A stretch of 64,000 nucleotides of DNA from Selenomonadaceae bacterium (GCA_017427545.1 JAFRSO010000015.1:1-64000), one strand, 5' to 3'; positions 9,026 to 17,552 are shown, numbered from the stretch's first letter. The notes: a model not told the origin generated them from the sequence alone. Program-made: numbers and translations.

Positions 9026-10147
9026 TTACGCGAGAAAATTTGCATAGTCGACATATTCAATGCCGAGAGCTTCTGAAACTGCCTTGTTGGTGAGTTTGCC
9101 GTCAATCGTGTTGAGACCTTTTGCAAGGCCGGCGTCCTCTTGACAAGCCGCCTTCCAACCTTTACCGGCAAGCTTGAGGGCATAAGGCAAGGTTGCGTTC
9201 GTGAGGGCAAGCGTTGACGTTCTGGAGACTGCGCCGGGGATATTTGCAACGGAGTAATGAATCACGCCGTGCTTGACGAAAATCGGATCCGTGTGCGTGG
9301 TGACGTGATCGCAAGTGGCAATGGAGCCGCCCTGGTCAATGGCAACGTCGACGATAACCGAACCTTTTTTCATGGTCTTAACCATATCTTCCGTGACGAG
9401 TTGAGGAGTTTTCGCGCCGGGCACGAGAACTGCGCCGACAAGCAAATCCGCTTGCTTAACCCATTGCGCAATGTTGTAGCTGTTGCTCATGACGGTGCAG
9501 ACTTTGCCGCCGAAAATGTCATCGAGGTAACGGAGCCGCTCAATCGACAGGTCAATAATCGTGACGCGTGCGCGCATACCGAGAGCAATTTTAGCCGCAT
9601 TTGTTCCGACGACACCGCCGCCGATAATGACGACTTGTCCCGACGCCACACCACTCACGCCGCCGAGTAAAACGCCGCGGCCGCCGTATTGACTTTCAAG
9701 GAATTGTGCGCCGAGTTGAATCGACATGCGACCGGCAATTTCACTCATCGGGGCGAGCAACGGTAAACTTTTTCCGTCACGACCGACGACCGTCTCATAA
9801 GCAACGCCCGTAACTTTTTTGTCGAGCAGAGCTTTTGTAAGGGCAGGTTCGGGCGCAAGGTGCAAGTAAGTAAAAAGAACTTGCCCTTCGTGGAAAAGAT
9901 CGTATTCGGCTTCAAGCGGCTCTTTAACCTTGATGATCATTTCCGAATCATCAAAGATTTTTTTCTTATCCGCAATGATTTCTGCACCGACAGCCGTATA
10001 ACTTTCGTCCTCAAAACCGGAGCCGATACCCGCAGTCTTTTCGACAAGAACTTTATGACCCGCCTTGACGAGAGCATCAGCCCCTGCCGGTGTCAAGCCC
10101 ACGCGATTTTCATTGTTCTTGATTTCTTTAGCTACGCCGATAATCAT
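9026..10147 (-). CDS. ald: alanine dehydrogenase
   Basis: Converts L-alanine to pyruvate and ammonia with NAD+, or the reverse. The 373-aa length is usual. It opens with [21 protein letters not shown] (Arg and substrate-binding region), has the catalytic His region [10 protein letters not shown], and the NAD-binding loop [20 protein letters not shown] near residue 170. The Asp region DVAIDQGG and the end NLPYAL-like stretch are also present. Single gene with its own promoter; it converges with the radical SAM gene. Confidence 0.96.
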   Translation of the reverse strand: MIIGVAKEIKNNENRVGLTPAGADALVKAGHKVLVEKTAGIGSGFEDESYTAVGAEIIADKKKIFDDSEMIIKVKEPLEAEYDLFHEGQVLFTYLHLAPEPALTKALLDKKVTGVAYETVVGRDGKSLPLLAPMSEIAGRMSIQLGAQFLESQYGGRGVLLGGVSGVASGQVVIIGGGVVGTNAAKIALGMRARVTIIDLSIERLRYLDDIFGGKVCTVMSNSYNIAQWVKQADLLVGAVLVPGAKTPQLVTEDMVKTMKKGSVIVDVAIDQGGSIATCDHVTTHTDPIFVKHGVIHYSVANIPGAVSRTSTLALTNATLPYALKLAGKGWKAACQEDAGLAKGLNTIDGKLTNKAVSEALGIEYVDYANFLA

Positions 10148-10209
10148 ATCCGATACCTCCTATGATTTTTTACGGAAAACATCTTGCGAAAACGTCCTAC
10201 TTTGCATAC

Positions 10210-10237
10210 ATGATACAGTACAAAATTGGATTGTCAA
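10210..10237 (-). promoter_or_regulatory. promoter of ald
   Basis: On the minus strand TTGACA, a 16-bp spacer, then TATCAT, about 60 bp upstream of the ald start. Confidence 0.75.
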
Positions 10238-10238
10238 C

Positions 10239-10372
10239 AGCTAGAACTAGGAACTAGAACTAGGGAATAGAACTAGGGAATAGAACTAGGGAATAGAACT
10301 AGGGAATAGAACTAGGGAATAGAACTAGGGAAAATACCTGGTACCTAATTCTAGTACCTAATCCCTAATTGT
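10239..10372. repeat. long TAG-type tandem-repeat tract with 13-bp period
   Basis: Alternating TAGAAC (6) and TAGGGAA (7) units make a 13-bp period repeated about five times, flanked by looser TAG units. The tract ends at the stop codon (TAG) of the sulfatase gene. It is the most regular tract in the window. Confidence 0.93.
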
Positions 10373-12356
10373 TCGTGTCGTTGCCCAGGAAAAGCCCGTT
10401 GATAATCATCCACCAAGCAACAGTCCTCATTGCGCCGATAATTTCCAAGGCATGTGCGCGTTCGTCAGTGAGATTTACGTCGTTGAGTTCATTTGAGGCG
10501 ACGTGCGGCAAAAGTTCCATGACGTCCGAATCAATCTGCCCGGCAACCTTCGACGTGAGGAAAACTGCGTTGTTGAAGCCGACACCGTCACTTTCAAACA
10601 GGCTCGGAGCAATCGAATAATACGCAAAATCTTTCGGGGCGATAAGTTCAATCAGCGTCGGGACAATCGAAATGTGATCGCCGACTGCATCGGGCGGAAG
10701 AATTTCTTTCGTGACGCCGGCACCATACAATACGAAAGGCACGCTTTGATGTTCAAAAAGCGTCGGGTGAGTGGAAGGATCGCAGCGGACTGCATGATCG
10801 CCCGTCACGACAAAAATACTTTCGGGGAATTTTTCACTCGCGGCGCGGACAAAATTTGTGATAACCTCGTCCATGTACCAGTAATGCCCCAACTCAACCG
10901 CAAGCTGATTCACGTCGTCGACACTCGGAATTTTTTTCAACGCTTCGGTGACCGCGTCAATGTCGTAACCTTCTGCCGCCAAGTCCAAATTATACGGCGG
11001 GTGATTCGTCGTCGTCATGATTAAATGAACGGTCGGAGGCTCGTCGGGAAGGTGTGCAAGTAAGGCGTTAAATAAATTTTCGTCCTTCGTGCCCCAAGTC
11101 GTTTGCTTAGGCGCGTTGAAGTCGGGGTAGCCGTAAAAATTATCAAATCCCTGCGCCAATGACATCTTTGCGATTGAATCCCAACTGGGCATACCGCCAT
11201 ACCAAAAATCGACCTTGTAGCCCAATTCCTTGAACGCGGGAGCCATTGCCGTAATATAAAGTTTTTCGTAAGTGCGCGCCTGATAGTTGACTTTGATATT
11301 CACGTCGGGCAAGCCGGTTACAAGTCCCGTTATCGCCGTGGAAGTAAAATCGCCGTTAGGCATAAAGTTGCGACTGTAGTAGCAATTTTCCTCCGCGATA
11401 AGTGATTTAATCCCCTCCGCAATCAAAAGTTCATCGTACTTGCCCAGCATCGGCCATTGCATGAAAGTTTCACCGAGGATTATAAAAATATGCTTGGGCT
11501 TTTGAATATGTTCGCCCTTAGCTTTTCGTTCAAGGTAAGGGGCAAGATTTTTTTCGGTCAGTTCATGATTCGTGGCGATAAGCTGCGCGGACTCCAAAAT
11601 TTTATTCGCGTCGACGCCGGAAATTTCGCCCGCCTCCATACGTTTAGCCATAGCCCGCGCCCGATAAAGTGCCTGCGCGTCGTCAAGTATGCACTCGTTC
11701 AAAAAGTCATCAGTCGTGACGCCGGCATTTTCCCAATTTATACCGCTGCCGTAAGTGAAACTCCCTCCGAAGCGCACAAACAATCCGAACAAAATTATTC
11801 CGACGCCCAGACCCGCTCCGAAGAAATATTTTTTCTTGCCGTCAAGTTCGGGAAGCGGAAAAGTTTTTATTATCAGCAGCCGACTCAATGCCGCAATGCA
11901 AAGCAGCGTTAAAATCAGCGCGACGATAAATCGCCAAAGTATTCCGTACTCTTGGAACATCGTGACGATTATCGACCAAATGTCGTCATGAAAACCTTGC
12001 ACGACCTCAAGCCCGAACGTCGATTGAAATGCCCGATAATATGGGAATCGTAGCATGAACAGTAACGAGAAAATAAATGACGCCGCTATTCCAATGACGA
12101 GCCGCAATCTTTGACGCAAGCCGACGATTGTCACGAAGACAAACGATATTAAAGTTACCGCGCCGGCAGTCTTCAAGCTCAATCGCAAGCCCGTGAACAT
12201 TGCCGAAAAAATTTGTGCCGCGCCGGAATCTTCATTCATATAACTCGACATGAAGACGATAAACAGTCCGCGATAAACTTCAAGCAGAATCAGCACGAAT
12301 AAAAATAATCTTGCGTCACGTTGAACGCCGTCGAAAAATCTTTTTAGGAACTTCAA
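10365..12356 (-). CDS. LTA synthase-like membrane sulfatase/phosphoglycerol transferase
   Basis: About 663 aa. The first 200 residues hold five hydrophobic segments, with aromatic-rich loops. From about residue 295 an alkaline-phosphatase-like domain follows: HIFIILGETFMQW, then the presumed nucleophile threonine in NGDFTSTAITG, GTKDENLF, and the metal ligands in FVVTGDHAVR. This is the LtaS/MdoB/OpgB architecture, so a glycerophosphate transferase acting outside the inner membrane is likely; the acceptor glycan is unknown. A TTG at 12356 with AAAGGGG upstream is preferred over ATG at 12389, which sits at the -10 box. Confidence 0.88.
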   Translation of the reverse strand: MKFLKRFFDGVQRDARLFLFVLILLEVYRGLFIVFMSSYMNEDSGAAQIFSAMFTGLRLSLKTAGAVTLISFVFVTIVGLRQRLRLVIGIAASFIFSLLFMLRFPYYRAFQSTFGLEVVQGFHDDIWSIIVTMFQEYGILWRFIVALILTLLCIAALSRLLIIKTFPLPELDGKKKYFFGAGLGVGIILFGLFVRFGGSFTYGSGINWENAGVTTDDFLNECILDDAQALYRARAMAKRMEAGEISGVDANKILESAQLIATNHELTEKNLAPYLERKAKGEHIQKPKHIFIILGETFMQWPMLGKYDELLIAEGIKSLIAEENCYYSRNFMPNGDFTSTAITGLVTGLPDVNIKVNYQARTYEKLYITAMAPAFKELGYKVDFWYGGMPSWDSIAKMSLAQGFDNFYGYPDFNAPKQTTWGTKDENLFNALLAHLPDEPPTVHLIMTTTNHPPYNLDLAAEGYDIDAVTEALKKIPSVDDVNQLAVELGHYWYMDEVITNFVRAASEKFPESIFVVTGDHAVRCDPSTHPTLFEHQSVPFVLYGAGVTKEILPPDAVGDHISIVPTLIELIAPKDFAYYSIAPSLFESDGVGFNNAVFLTSKVAGQIDSDVMELLPHVASNELNDVNLTDERAHALEIIGAMRTVAWWMIINGLFLGNDTNN

Positions 12357-12387
12357 GCCGCAAGCCCCTTTCAATGGAATTTTTATC

Positions 12388-12416
12388 ATTATAACAGATT
12401 TTATTGTCCGCGTAAA
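12388..12416 (-). promoter_or_regulatory. promoter of the LtaS-like gene
   Basis: Minus strand TTTACG, 17 bp, then TATAAT with an upstream TG (extended -10). Its position argues for the downstream TTG start of the gene. Confidence 0.6.
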
Positions 12417-12422
12417 TTTCTG

Positions 12423-12450
12423 TTGACGCCAATAGATTTTTTGCTAAAAT
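12423..12450 (+). promoter_or_regulatory. promoter of the DUF401 permease
   Basis: TTGACG, 16 bp, TAAAAT, about 30 bp before the TTG start. Confidence 0.65.
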
Positions 12451-12481
12451 AATTTCAAATTCGTGATGAGGAAGTTTTAGC

Positions 12482-13699
12482 TTGAATATATTTTTGCTGT
12501 TGACAATCGCGCTGGCGATAATAATCGTGCTGTTGCGATTCAAAATCCAAATCGGCTTGTGCATGTTGGTGAGCGGAATTTTTATCTGGGCTATGCGTTC
12601 GGCAAGCCCAATTTCTTTACTGCAAGCCTTTTACGAGACGTTCACATTGGCGCGGACTTACGACATAATTTTTGCGCTTTACTTCGTGATGTGCCTGGAA
12701 ATTGAGTTGCGATTGAGCGGCGCATTGACTGACATGGTTAAAGCTTTGCGGCGAATGTGTTCAGACGTGAAAATTTTGTTGGCTGCAATGCCGGCATTTT
12801 TGGGATTGTTGCCCAGTGTCGGCGGAGCAAGATTTTCCGCGCCGATTGTCGAGGAGTTAAGCGCGGGCATAAAAATTTCACCCGAACATAAAGCCGCAAT
12901 AAATTTCTGGTTCCGACATCTGTTCGAGTTTTCAAGCCCGATAATCCCCGGAATGATTATGGCGTGTTCAATCGCGGGCGTGACGTTCGGAGAATTCATC
13001 AGTCATTTATGTTGGGTGACGGTTTTAGCAATCGCAGTCGGCTGGCTGATTTTGATTCGTCCGATAAAAATTCCCGTCGCGCAGAAAATTTCCGAATCGG
13101 CAGCGGAGATTCGTCACGAACGCAACGGATTATTGCTGGCGTTAATGCCGGTCGCGTCAGTTTTTATGGTCGTAGTTTTCGGCGGACTGAACGCGTCAAT
13201 TTCAACGGGCTTGGTCGTAGCAGCATGGGTATTTGTCCTCGCGGCAGTCAAACGTCCCGTTGGCGTGAAAGAAATTTTCCTCAGCGCATTTGATTGGAAA
13301 ATGACACTCAACATTTGCTGTATCCTATACTTTATCCAAATCCTTTCCGTAACAGAAGTACTCGGAGAAATCGTCGCGGCATTTCAAGCGTCGCCACTGC
13401 CAATCCCCGTGATAATCGCTTGCGTGTCGCTGATAATCGGAATTTTAACGGGCATGAGTCAAGGTCACGTGGCAATAGTCATGCCGATAGTCGCGGCAAT
13501 GGGCACGGGTGATTTAAATTTGGCGGGCGTGGCAATGGCATTCGGCGTCGCGGGACAAATGCTCACTCCAACTCACGTCTGCTTAATCGTGACGATTGAT
13601 TATTTCAAGGCGGATTTATTCGGCACGCTGAAACCCGTCCTGCTCGGCGAAATAATTTTGCTGGCAATCTTCAGCGCGTACACGTGGTTGACGTGGTGA
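12482..13699 (+). CDS. DUF401-family integral membrane protein (permease-like)
   Basis: A 405-aa protein made almost wholly of hydrophobic helices, about 10-12. A first hairpin starts at residue 1. The motif FLGLLPSVGGARFSAPIVEE near residue 110 and the mirrored GMSQGHVAIVMPIVAAMG and GQMLTPTHVCLIVT in the second half give the inverted-repeat look of DUF401 / ion-transporter-superfamily carriers. The substrate is unknown. TTG start with GAGGAAG upstream. It converges with the CsoR-like gene. Confidence 0.85.
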   Translation: MNIFLLLTIALAIIIVLLRFKIQIGLCMLVSGIFIWAMRSASPISLLQAFYETFTLARTYDIIFALYFVMCLEIELRLSGALTDMVKALRRMCSDVKILLAAMPAFLGLLPSVGGARFSAPIVEELSAGIKISPEHKAAINFWFRHLFEFSSPIIPGMIMACSIAGVTFGEFISHLCWVTVLAIAVGWLILIRPIKIPVAQKISESAAEIRHERNGLLLALMPVASVFMVVVFGGLNASISTGLVVAAWVFVLAAVKRPVGVKEIFLSAFDWKMTLNICCILYFIQILSVTEVLGEIVAAFQASPLPIPVIIACVSLIIGILTGMSQGHVAIVMPIVAAMGTGDLNLAGVAMAFGVAGQMLTPTHVCLIVTIDYFKADLFGTLKPVLLGEIILLAIFSAYTWLTW

Positions 13700-13704
13700 A
13701 ACGT

Positions 13705-14013
13705 TCAGCGGATAAATTGTTCGATAGCTTTGTTGAGGCGTTCAATCTCGGCAGTGTCACCGGTTTTTACGGCGTCAACAATGCAATGTTCGATGTGGTC
13801 TTTCAAGATGATTCGCCCGACGGCTTTAATTGCGGCGTCGACGGCTGACAGCTGAATCAAAACTTCGCTGCAGTCGCGCCCGTCCTCAATCATTTTTTTT
13901 GTCGATTCAAGATGACCGATAAGCCGCGCCATTCGATTCAAAACCGCTTTAGTTTGCGTGTGCGTGTGACTGTGACGAATTATCGTTCCGTCTTCAAGTT
14001 TATGTTCGTGCAT
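13705..14013 (-). CDS. CsoR/RcnR-family metal-sensing repressor
   Basis: A 102-aa all-helical DUF156 repressor. A His-rich N-terminus (MHEHKLEDGTIIRHSHTHTQ) precedes the core. The likely metal ligands are the Cys of GRDCSEVL near residue 48, and His and Cys of KDHIEHCI near 73-77, the Cys-His-Cys set of copper-type CsoR. The extra histidines could widen metal range. No metal efflux gene is adjacent in the window, so its target is unknown. Followed on the opposite strand by the convergent DUF401 gene 5 bp away. Confidence 0.9.
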   Translation of the reverse strand: MHEHKLEDGTIIRHSHTHTQTKAVLNRMARLIGHLESTKKMIEDGRDCSEVLIQLSAVDAAIKAVGRIILKDHIEHCIVDAVKTGDTAEIERLNKAIEQFIR

Positions 14014-14151
14014 ATGTTGCCCTCCGAAAAAATTTTATAACATTGGAACGCGGCGAGCTACTCTAATTCATGAGCGGCACGGCGCGCTAACTGGATGCAA
14101 CGTCACGTTGCCCCTCCGAAAAAATTTTTGGGGAAATTTTATTTTATGTGA

Positions 14152-14180
14152 TTGACGGCGTCAAGAAAATTTGCTACAGT
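14152..14180 (+). promoter_or_regulatory. promoter of the small basic protein gene
   Basis: TTGACG, 17 bp, TACAGT, ending 18 bp before the ATG. Confidence 0.5.
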
Positions 14181-14198
14181 TTTGACGAGGTGATTGTT

Positions 14199-14354
14199 AT
14201 GGCAAAACCGAATCTCGCGGGTAAGTTGAAAAATTTGGCTCGTGACTTGAAGGACGAGGAAAAAAATTCAGACGTTAAAAAAGACGCGTCGAAGTCCGAA
14301 GTCCGCAAAAAGCAAAATATCAGCGATGAAAAAATGTCCGGCCGCAAAGGCTGA
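14199..14354 (+). CDS. small highly charged protein, 51 aa
   Basis: Starts at the ATG at 14199, preceded by GACGAGGTG. The sequence is nearly all charged and polar (many Lys, Asp, Glu and Ser), with no hydrophobic segment and no cysteine. It is therefore probably disordered or nucleic-acid-associated. It has its own promoter-like boxes and a good terminator, which supports a real gene. I do not recognise the family. Confidence 0.6.
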   Translation: MAKPNLAGKLKNLARDLKDEEKNSDVKKDASKSEVRKKQNISDEKMSGRKG

Positions 14355-14361
14355 AATCAAA

Positions 14362-14398
14362 AAGCACTCTCAAAAATTCGAGGGTGCTTCGTCATTTT
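14362..14398 (+). terminator. Rho-independent terminator
   Basis: AAGCACTCTC pairs with GAGGGTGCTT around an 8-nt loop, followed by a T-rich tail, 7 bp after the small gene. Confidence 0.85.
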
Positions 14399-14407
14399 AG
14401 GATAAAT

Positions 14408-15067
14408 TCAGCTGTCTTCATAAGGTCGAATCCTCAAGGTTAAGCCGCGGTCGTCACAAATTTTTTGGCAGACGGCAATTTCTTCGGGCGGCGTGACATG
14501 ATCGACGACGGTTAAAATGACATGCGGCACAAAATTTTTCATGTGCTCTGCGAAAGTCAACATGGCGTCGAAAGATTTTATCCCGTAAGCGGCGCGAGTC
14601 AGCTTGAAATATTTTTCGGCAGTCGCGGCATTGAGACTGATTGACGCCGTGTCCAAAATGTTTTTAAACTCCGACGCAATTTCCCGCCCGTGATAAAGTT
14701 CGCCCAGACCGTTTGTATTTAGACGCGTCGACATTTGCGGACGAATTTTTTTCACGTAGGCCAGCAACTCTACAAGTTCGGCAAATCTTATCGTCGGCTC
14801 ACCGAATCCGCAGAAGACAACTTCCTTGACGACTTGCCAGGGCGCAGCGTCCAATTCGGCTTGAACTTCGGCGACAGTCGGTTCACGCTCCAACCAAAGA
14901 CTCGACTCCTTCGCCATAGATTTTTTTTGCCGCAAACAGAAGACGCAATCGCAGTTGCAACGGTTGGTTAAATTTATGTAAAGCCCGCGCGGCGTCGACG
15001 AATCAATTTTCAAACTCTCGGCGAGCGGCAAATATTTTCCGCCCTTGTGCGTCGCGTAAACAATCAT
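14408..15067 (-). CDS. radical SAM protein, TatD-associated type (TIGR04038-like)
   Basis: A 219-aa radical SAM protein. The cluster motif is in NRCNCDCVFCLRQ near residue 35, where CxxxCxxC is met with an extra Cys. It is followed by EVVFCGFGEPTIR and RLNTNGLGELYHGR. The short length and C-terminal RIRPYEDS suit the family usually found beside tatD nuclease genes; no tatD is in this window. Substrate unknown. ATG start with AAGGAGAG upstream. Confidence 0.82.
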   Translation of the reverse strand: MIVYATHKGGKYLPLAESLKIDSSTPRGLYINLTNRCNCDCVFCLRQKKSMAKESSLWLEREPTVAEVQAELDAAPWQVVKEVVFCGFGEPTIRFAELVELLAYVKKIRPQMSTRLNTNGLGELYHGREIASEFKNILDTASISLNAATAEKYFKLTRAAYGIKSFDAMLTFAEHMKNFVPHVILTVVDHVTPPEEIAVCQKICDDRGLTLRIRPYEDS

Positions 15068-15206
15068 TAAAATCTCTCCTTGACTTATTTTATGACGTGT
15101 GATAAATTTTCTCTGCTTGAATTAATCGTTAAATTAATTTAAGTGCCGTTGTAGCGGCTTCAATAAGATTATGATGAAATGTTTTTGCTTTAAAGACAAT
15201 TTTATT

Positions 15207-15429
15207 GGCAGGCAGTCGATTGTAACGCGTCGGCTCCTTCCTCGTACTAAACAAAACTAGTTAAATCGATTCAGAGCCGGGGCAAACGGCTTATTTTTTT
15301 CCTTTGAAGAACGTCAGCAACGCGATGATGAACGTCCCGATGTTAGACACGTGGTCAATCCAGTCGAAGAAATCCATACGCGTCACCTCCTTCCTTCGAG
15401 GAAGAAGCCGAAGCATCGAACTGCCTGCC
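15207..15429. repeat. near-perfect inverted repeat flanking a 28-aa peptide gene
   Basis: Two blocks are mirrored. 15207-15220 is the reverse complement of 15415-15429 with one extra base. 15231-15244 is the reverse complement of 15397-15410 with one mismatch. The arms enclose the peptide ORF and its ribosome binding site. The outer edge of the right arm lies at the predicted transcription start. It could be a fold-back mRNA, or terminal inverted repeats of a small element. Confidence 0.85.
15291..15377 (-). CDS. 28-aa hydrophobic peptide, type I toxin-like
   Basis: Begins MDFFDWIDHVSNI, continues with a hydrophobic stretch (GTFIIALLTFF) and ends in KGKK. One membrane-spanning helix with a basic tail is the layout of small holin-like or Fst/Hol-type toxins. 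AAGGAGG lies 7 bp before the ATG. A short stem (CTTCC/GGAAG) overlaps that site and could hide it. A strong promoter sits upstream, and the untranslated regions are mutually complementary. Toxicity is inference; no antisense RNA promoter was identified with confidence. Confidence 0.65.
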   Translation of the reverse strand: MDFFDWIDHVSNIGTFIIALLTFFKGKK

Positions 15430-15436
15430 GCGCCAA

Positions 15437-15465
15437 ATATTATCATACGTTCAGAAAAGTTTCAA
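15437..15465 (-). promoter_or_regulatory. promoter of the 28-aa peptide gene
   Basis: Minus strand TTGAAA, 17 bp, TAATAT (overlapping GATAAT). The predicted start near 15430 coincides with the edge of the inverted repeat. Confidence 0.65.
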
Positions 15466-15478
15466 GCTAAAATATTGA

Positions 15479-15507
15479 TTGACACGCTCAAAGCTTAGTG
15501 ATACATT
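15479..15507 (+). promoter_or_regulatory. promoter of dhaKLM
   Basis: TTGACA, 17 bp, TACATT, some 35 bp before dhaK. It diverges from the peptide promoter with only about 14 bp between them. Confidence 0.6.
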
Positions 15508-15519
15508 TTCGCTAAGCTT
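15491..15519. promoter_or_regulatory. perfect 8-bp inverted repeat over the dhaK promoter
   Basis: AAGCTTAG and CTAAGCTT, 13 bp apart, embrace the -10 box. It could be an operator for a dihydroxyacetone regulator or a leader hairpin. No regulator gene is adjacent. Confidence 0.55.
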
Positions 15520-15541
15520 AAATTTTTTGGGAGGGATTCGT

Positions 15542-16534
15542 ATGAAAAAGCTCATCAACTCGATTGACGCGGTGGAAGAGCAGATGATTTTGGGGCTGGT
15601 AAAATCCGCGCCCGATAAACTCTGCAAACTCGATTGCGGCAATGTCGTCGTCCGCGCGCAGAAAAAATCCGCCGATAAAGTTGCACTCGTCAGCGGCGGC
15701 GGCAGCGGTCATGAACCTGCGCATGGCGGCTTCGTCGGAAAAGGTATGCTCGACTGCGCGGTTGCAGGAGCGGTTTTCACTTCGCCGACACCCGATAAAA
15801 TTTTTGAGGGAATCAAAGCCGTTGCGACTGATGCGGGCGTCCTGTGCATAGTAAAAAATTACACGGGCGACGTCCTCAATTTTGAAATGGCAATCGATAT
15901 GGCCGCCGACGAAGATATTAAGGTTGATCATGTTGTCGTTAATGATGACGTGGCCGTTCAAGACAGCCTGTATACTACGGGGCGTCGCGGCGTCGCGGGA
16001 ACAATTCTCGTCCACAAAATCGCCGGTGCCAAGGCCGAAGAAGGTGCCTCGCTTGAGGAAGTCAAAGCCGTTGCTGAAAAAGTTATCGCCAATGTTCGGA
16101 CAATGGGCATGGCAATTTCACCTTGCACAGTTCCCGCCGCAGGTAAACCGGGCTTTGAACTCGCCGAAGATGAAATGGAAATCGGTATCGGTATTCACGG
16201 CGAACCCGGCACTCATCGCGAAAAAATTTCTTCGGCGGACGAAATCGCCAAATCTCTCCTCGATAAAATTCTTGCCGACATCGACTACAAAAATCAAGAG
16301 GTCGTCGTCATGGTCAACGGCATGGGTGCGACGCCGCTCATGGAACTTTACATCATCAACAATTTCGTGCAGGATTATCTTAAGGCGGCGGGCGTCAAAG
16401 TTTATGATACAATGGTTGGCAACTTCATGACTTCAATTGAAATGGCAGGATTTTCGCTGACGTTGTTGCGCCTTGATGACGAGTTGAAAAAACTTTACGA
16501 CGCGGCGGCCGATACTCCCGCGCTCAAGAGGTAA
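15542..16534 (+). CDS. dhaK: PTS-dependent dihydroxyacetone kinase, DhaK subunit
   Basis: Binds dihydroxyacetone covalently through a histidine. The 330-aa protein has LVSGGGSGHEPAHGGFVGKGMLDCA near residue 45 (sugar and phosphate loop), VKNYTGDVLNFEMA near 103, and GIGIHGEPGTHR near 215 holding the substrate-linking His. ATG at 15542 with GGGAGGG upstream. First gene of dhaKLM; dhaL follows after 4 bp. Confidence 0.97.
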   Translation: MKKLINSIDAVEEQMILGLVKSAPDKLCKLDCGNVVVRAQKKSADKVALVSGGGSGHEPAHGGFVGKGMLDCAVAGAVFTSPTPDKIFEGIKAVATDAGVLCIVKNYTGDVLNFEMAIDMAADEDIKVDHVVVNDDVAVQDSLYTTGRRGVAGTILVHKIAGAKAEEGASLEEVKAVAEKVIANVRTMGMAISPCTVPAAGKPGFELAEDEMEIGIGIHGEPGTHREKISSADEIAKSLLDKILADIDYKNQEVVVMVNGMGATPLMELYIINNFVQDYLKAAGVKVYDTMVGNFMTSIEMAGFSLTLLRLDDELKKLYDAAADTPALKR

Positions 16535-16538
16535 GCAC

Positions 16539-17168
16539 ATGGATACGAAAAAAATTCTCGCGATTATTGCCGCCATTGCCAAAAAGATTGAGGCGGAGAA
16601 AGATTTTCTGACGCAACTCGACAACGAAATTGGCGACGGCGATCACGGCATAAATCTTGCTCGCGGCTTCAAAAGCGTTGAGGAAAAACTTTCGACTTTC
16701 GCGGACAAGGATATAGGCGCGATTTTAAAAGGCGTCGGCACTCAGCTTGTTTCCACAGTCGGCGGGGCATCGGGACCGCTTTACGGTACAGCGTTCATGA
16801 AGGCCGGCAACGTCTGCAAGGGCAAAACTGAACTCACGGACGCGGAATTTGCAGCGGCACTTGAAGCGGCCATTAACGGCGTCAAAATGCGTGGCAAGGC
16901 TGTCGAAGGTGAAAAGACTATGCTTGACGCACTTTGTCCCGCGTATAAAGCTCTCAAGGACGGTCTCGACGCCGGCAAAAATTTGGTCGACGCGTTGAGT
17001 GACGGTGTTGACGCGGCGGCTAATGGCGTTGAGTACACGAAAACAATTATTGCCACGAAGGGTCGCGCCAGCTATCTCAAGGAACGCAGCTTGGGTCATC
17101 AAGATCCCGGCGCAACGTCATCACTTTTCATGTTGCAGACGATGCTTGAAGTTTTGCGGGAGGCTTAA
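16539..17168 (+). CDS. dhaL: dihydroxyacetone kinase, DhaL (ADP-binding) subunit
   Basis: A 209-aa all-helical nucleotide-binding subunit that passes phosphate from DhaM to dihydroxyacetone on DhaK. Seen: LDNEIGDGDHGINLARGF near residue 27 (metal-binding Asp residues), STVGGASGPLYGTAF near 72, EGEKTMLDAL near 125, and the end region GRASYLKERSLGHQDPGATS. Second gene of the operon, with dhaM 3 bp downstream. Confidence 0.97.
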   Translation: MDTKKILAIIAAIAKKIEAEKDFLTQLDNEIGDGDHGINLARGFKSVEEKLSTFADKDIGAILKGVGTQLVSTVGGASGPLYGTAFMKAGNVCKGKTELTDAEFAAALEAAINGVKMRGKAVEGEKTMLDALCPAYKALKDGLDAGKNLVDALSDGVDAAANGVEYTKTIIATKGRASYLKERSLGHQDPGATSSLFMLQTMLEVLREA

Positions 17169-17170
17169 AC

Positions 17171-17548
17171 ATGGTCGGAATTGTTATCGTCTCGCACAGT
17201 CAAAAACTCGCGGAAGGTATCGTGGAAATTTCTCGCATGATGGCAAATGCTCCGATTGCAGCGGCTGGTGGTTTGGAGGACGGCAGTCTCGGCACAAGCT
17301 ACGAAAAAATTCTGGCCGTTATCGAAGAAGTTTATTCGGCTGACGGCGTGGCAATTTTAATGGACATGGGATCCGCCGTCATGACAACTGAAATGGTGCT
17401 TGAGGATTTTGATAAACCGAACGTGAAAATGCTTGACTGTCCGCTTGTCGAAGGAGCAGTTTTGGCGGCAGTGGAATCGGCCGGCGGTCGAACTTTGGAA
17501 GAAATTTCAACGCTCATTGAAGATTCTCGCACGACTAAAAAATTTTAA
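17171..17548 (+). CDS. dhaM: dihydroxyacetone kinase phosphotransfer subunit DhaM (EIIA-Man type)
   Basis: A 125-aa protein holding only the EIIA(mannose)-like domain, with the active-site His in IVSHSQKLAEGIVE at residue 9. HPr-like and EI-like domains found in E. coli DhaM are absent, so it takes phosphate from general HPr. Seen also: MDMGSAVMTTEM and CPLVEGAVLAAV. Last gene of the operon, followed at once by a terminator. Confidence 0.95.
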   Translation: MVGIVIVSHSQKLAEGIVEISRMMANAPIAAAGGLEDGSLGTSYEKILAVIEEVYSADGVAILMDMGSAVMTTEMVLEDFDKPNVKMLDCPLVEGAVLAAVESAGGRTLEEISTLIEDSRTTKKF

Positions 17549-17552
17549 GCAA

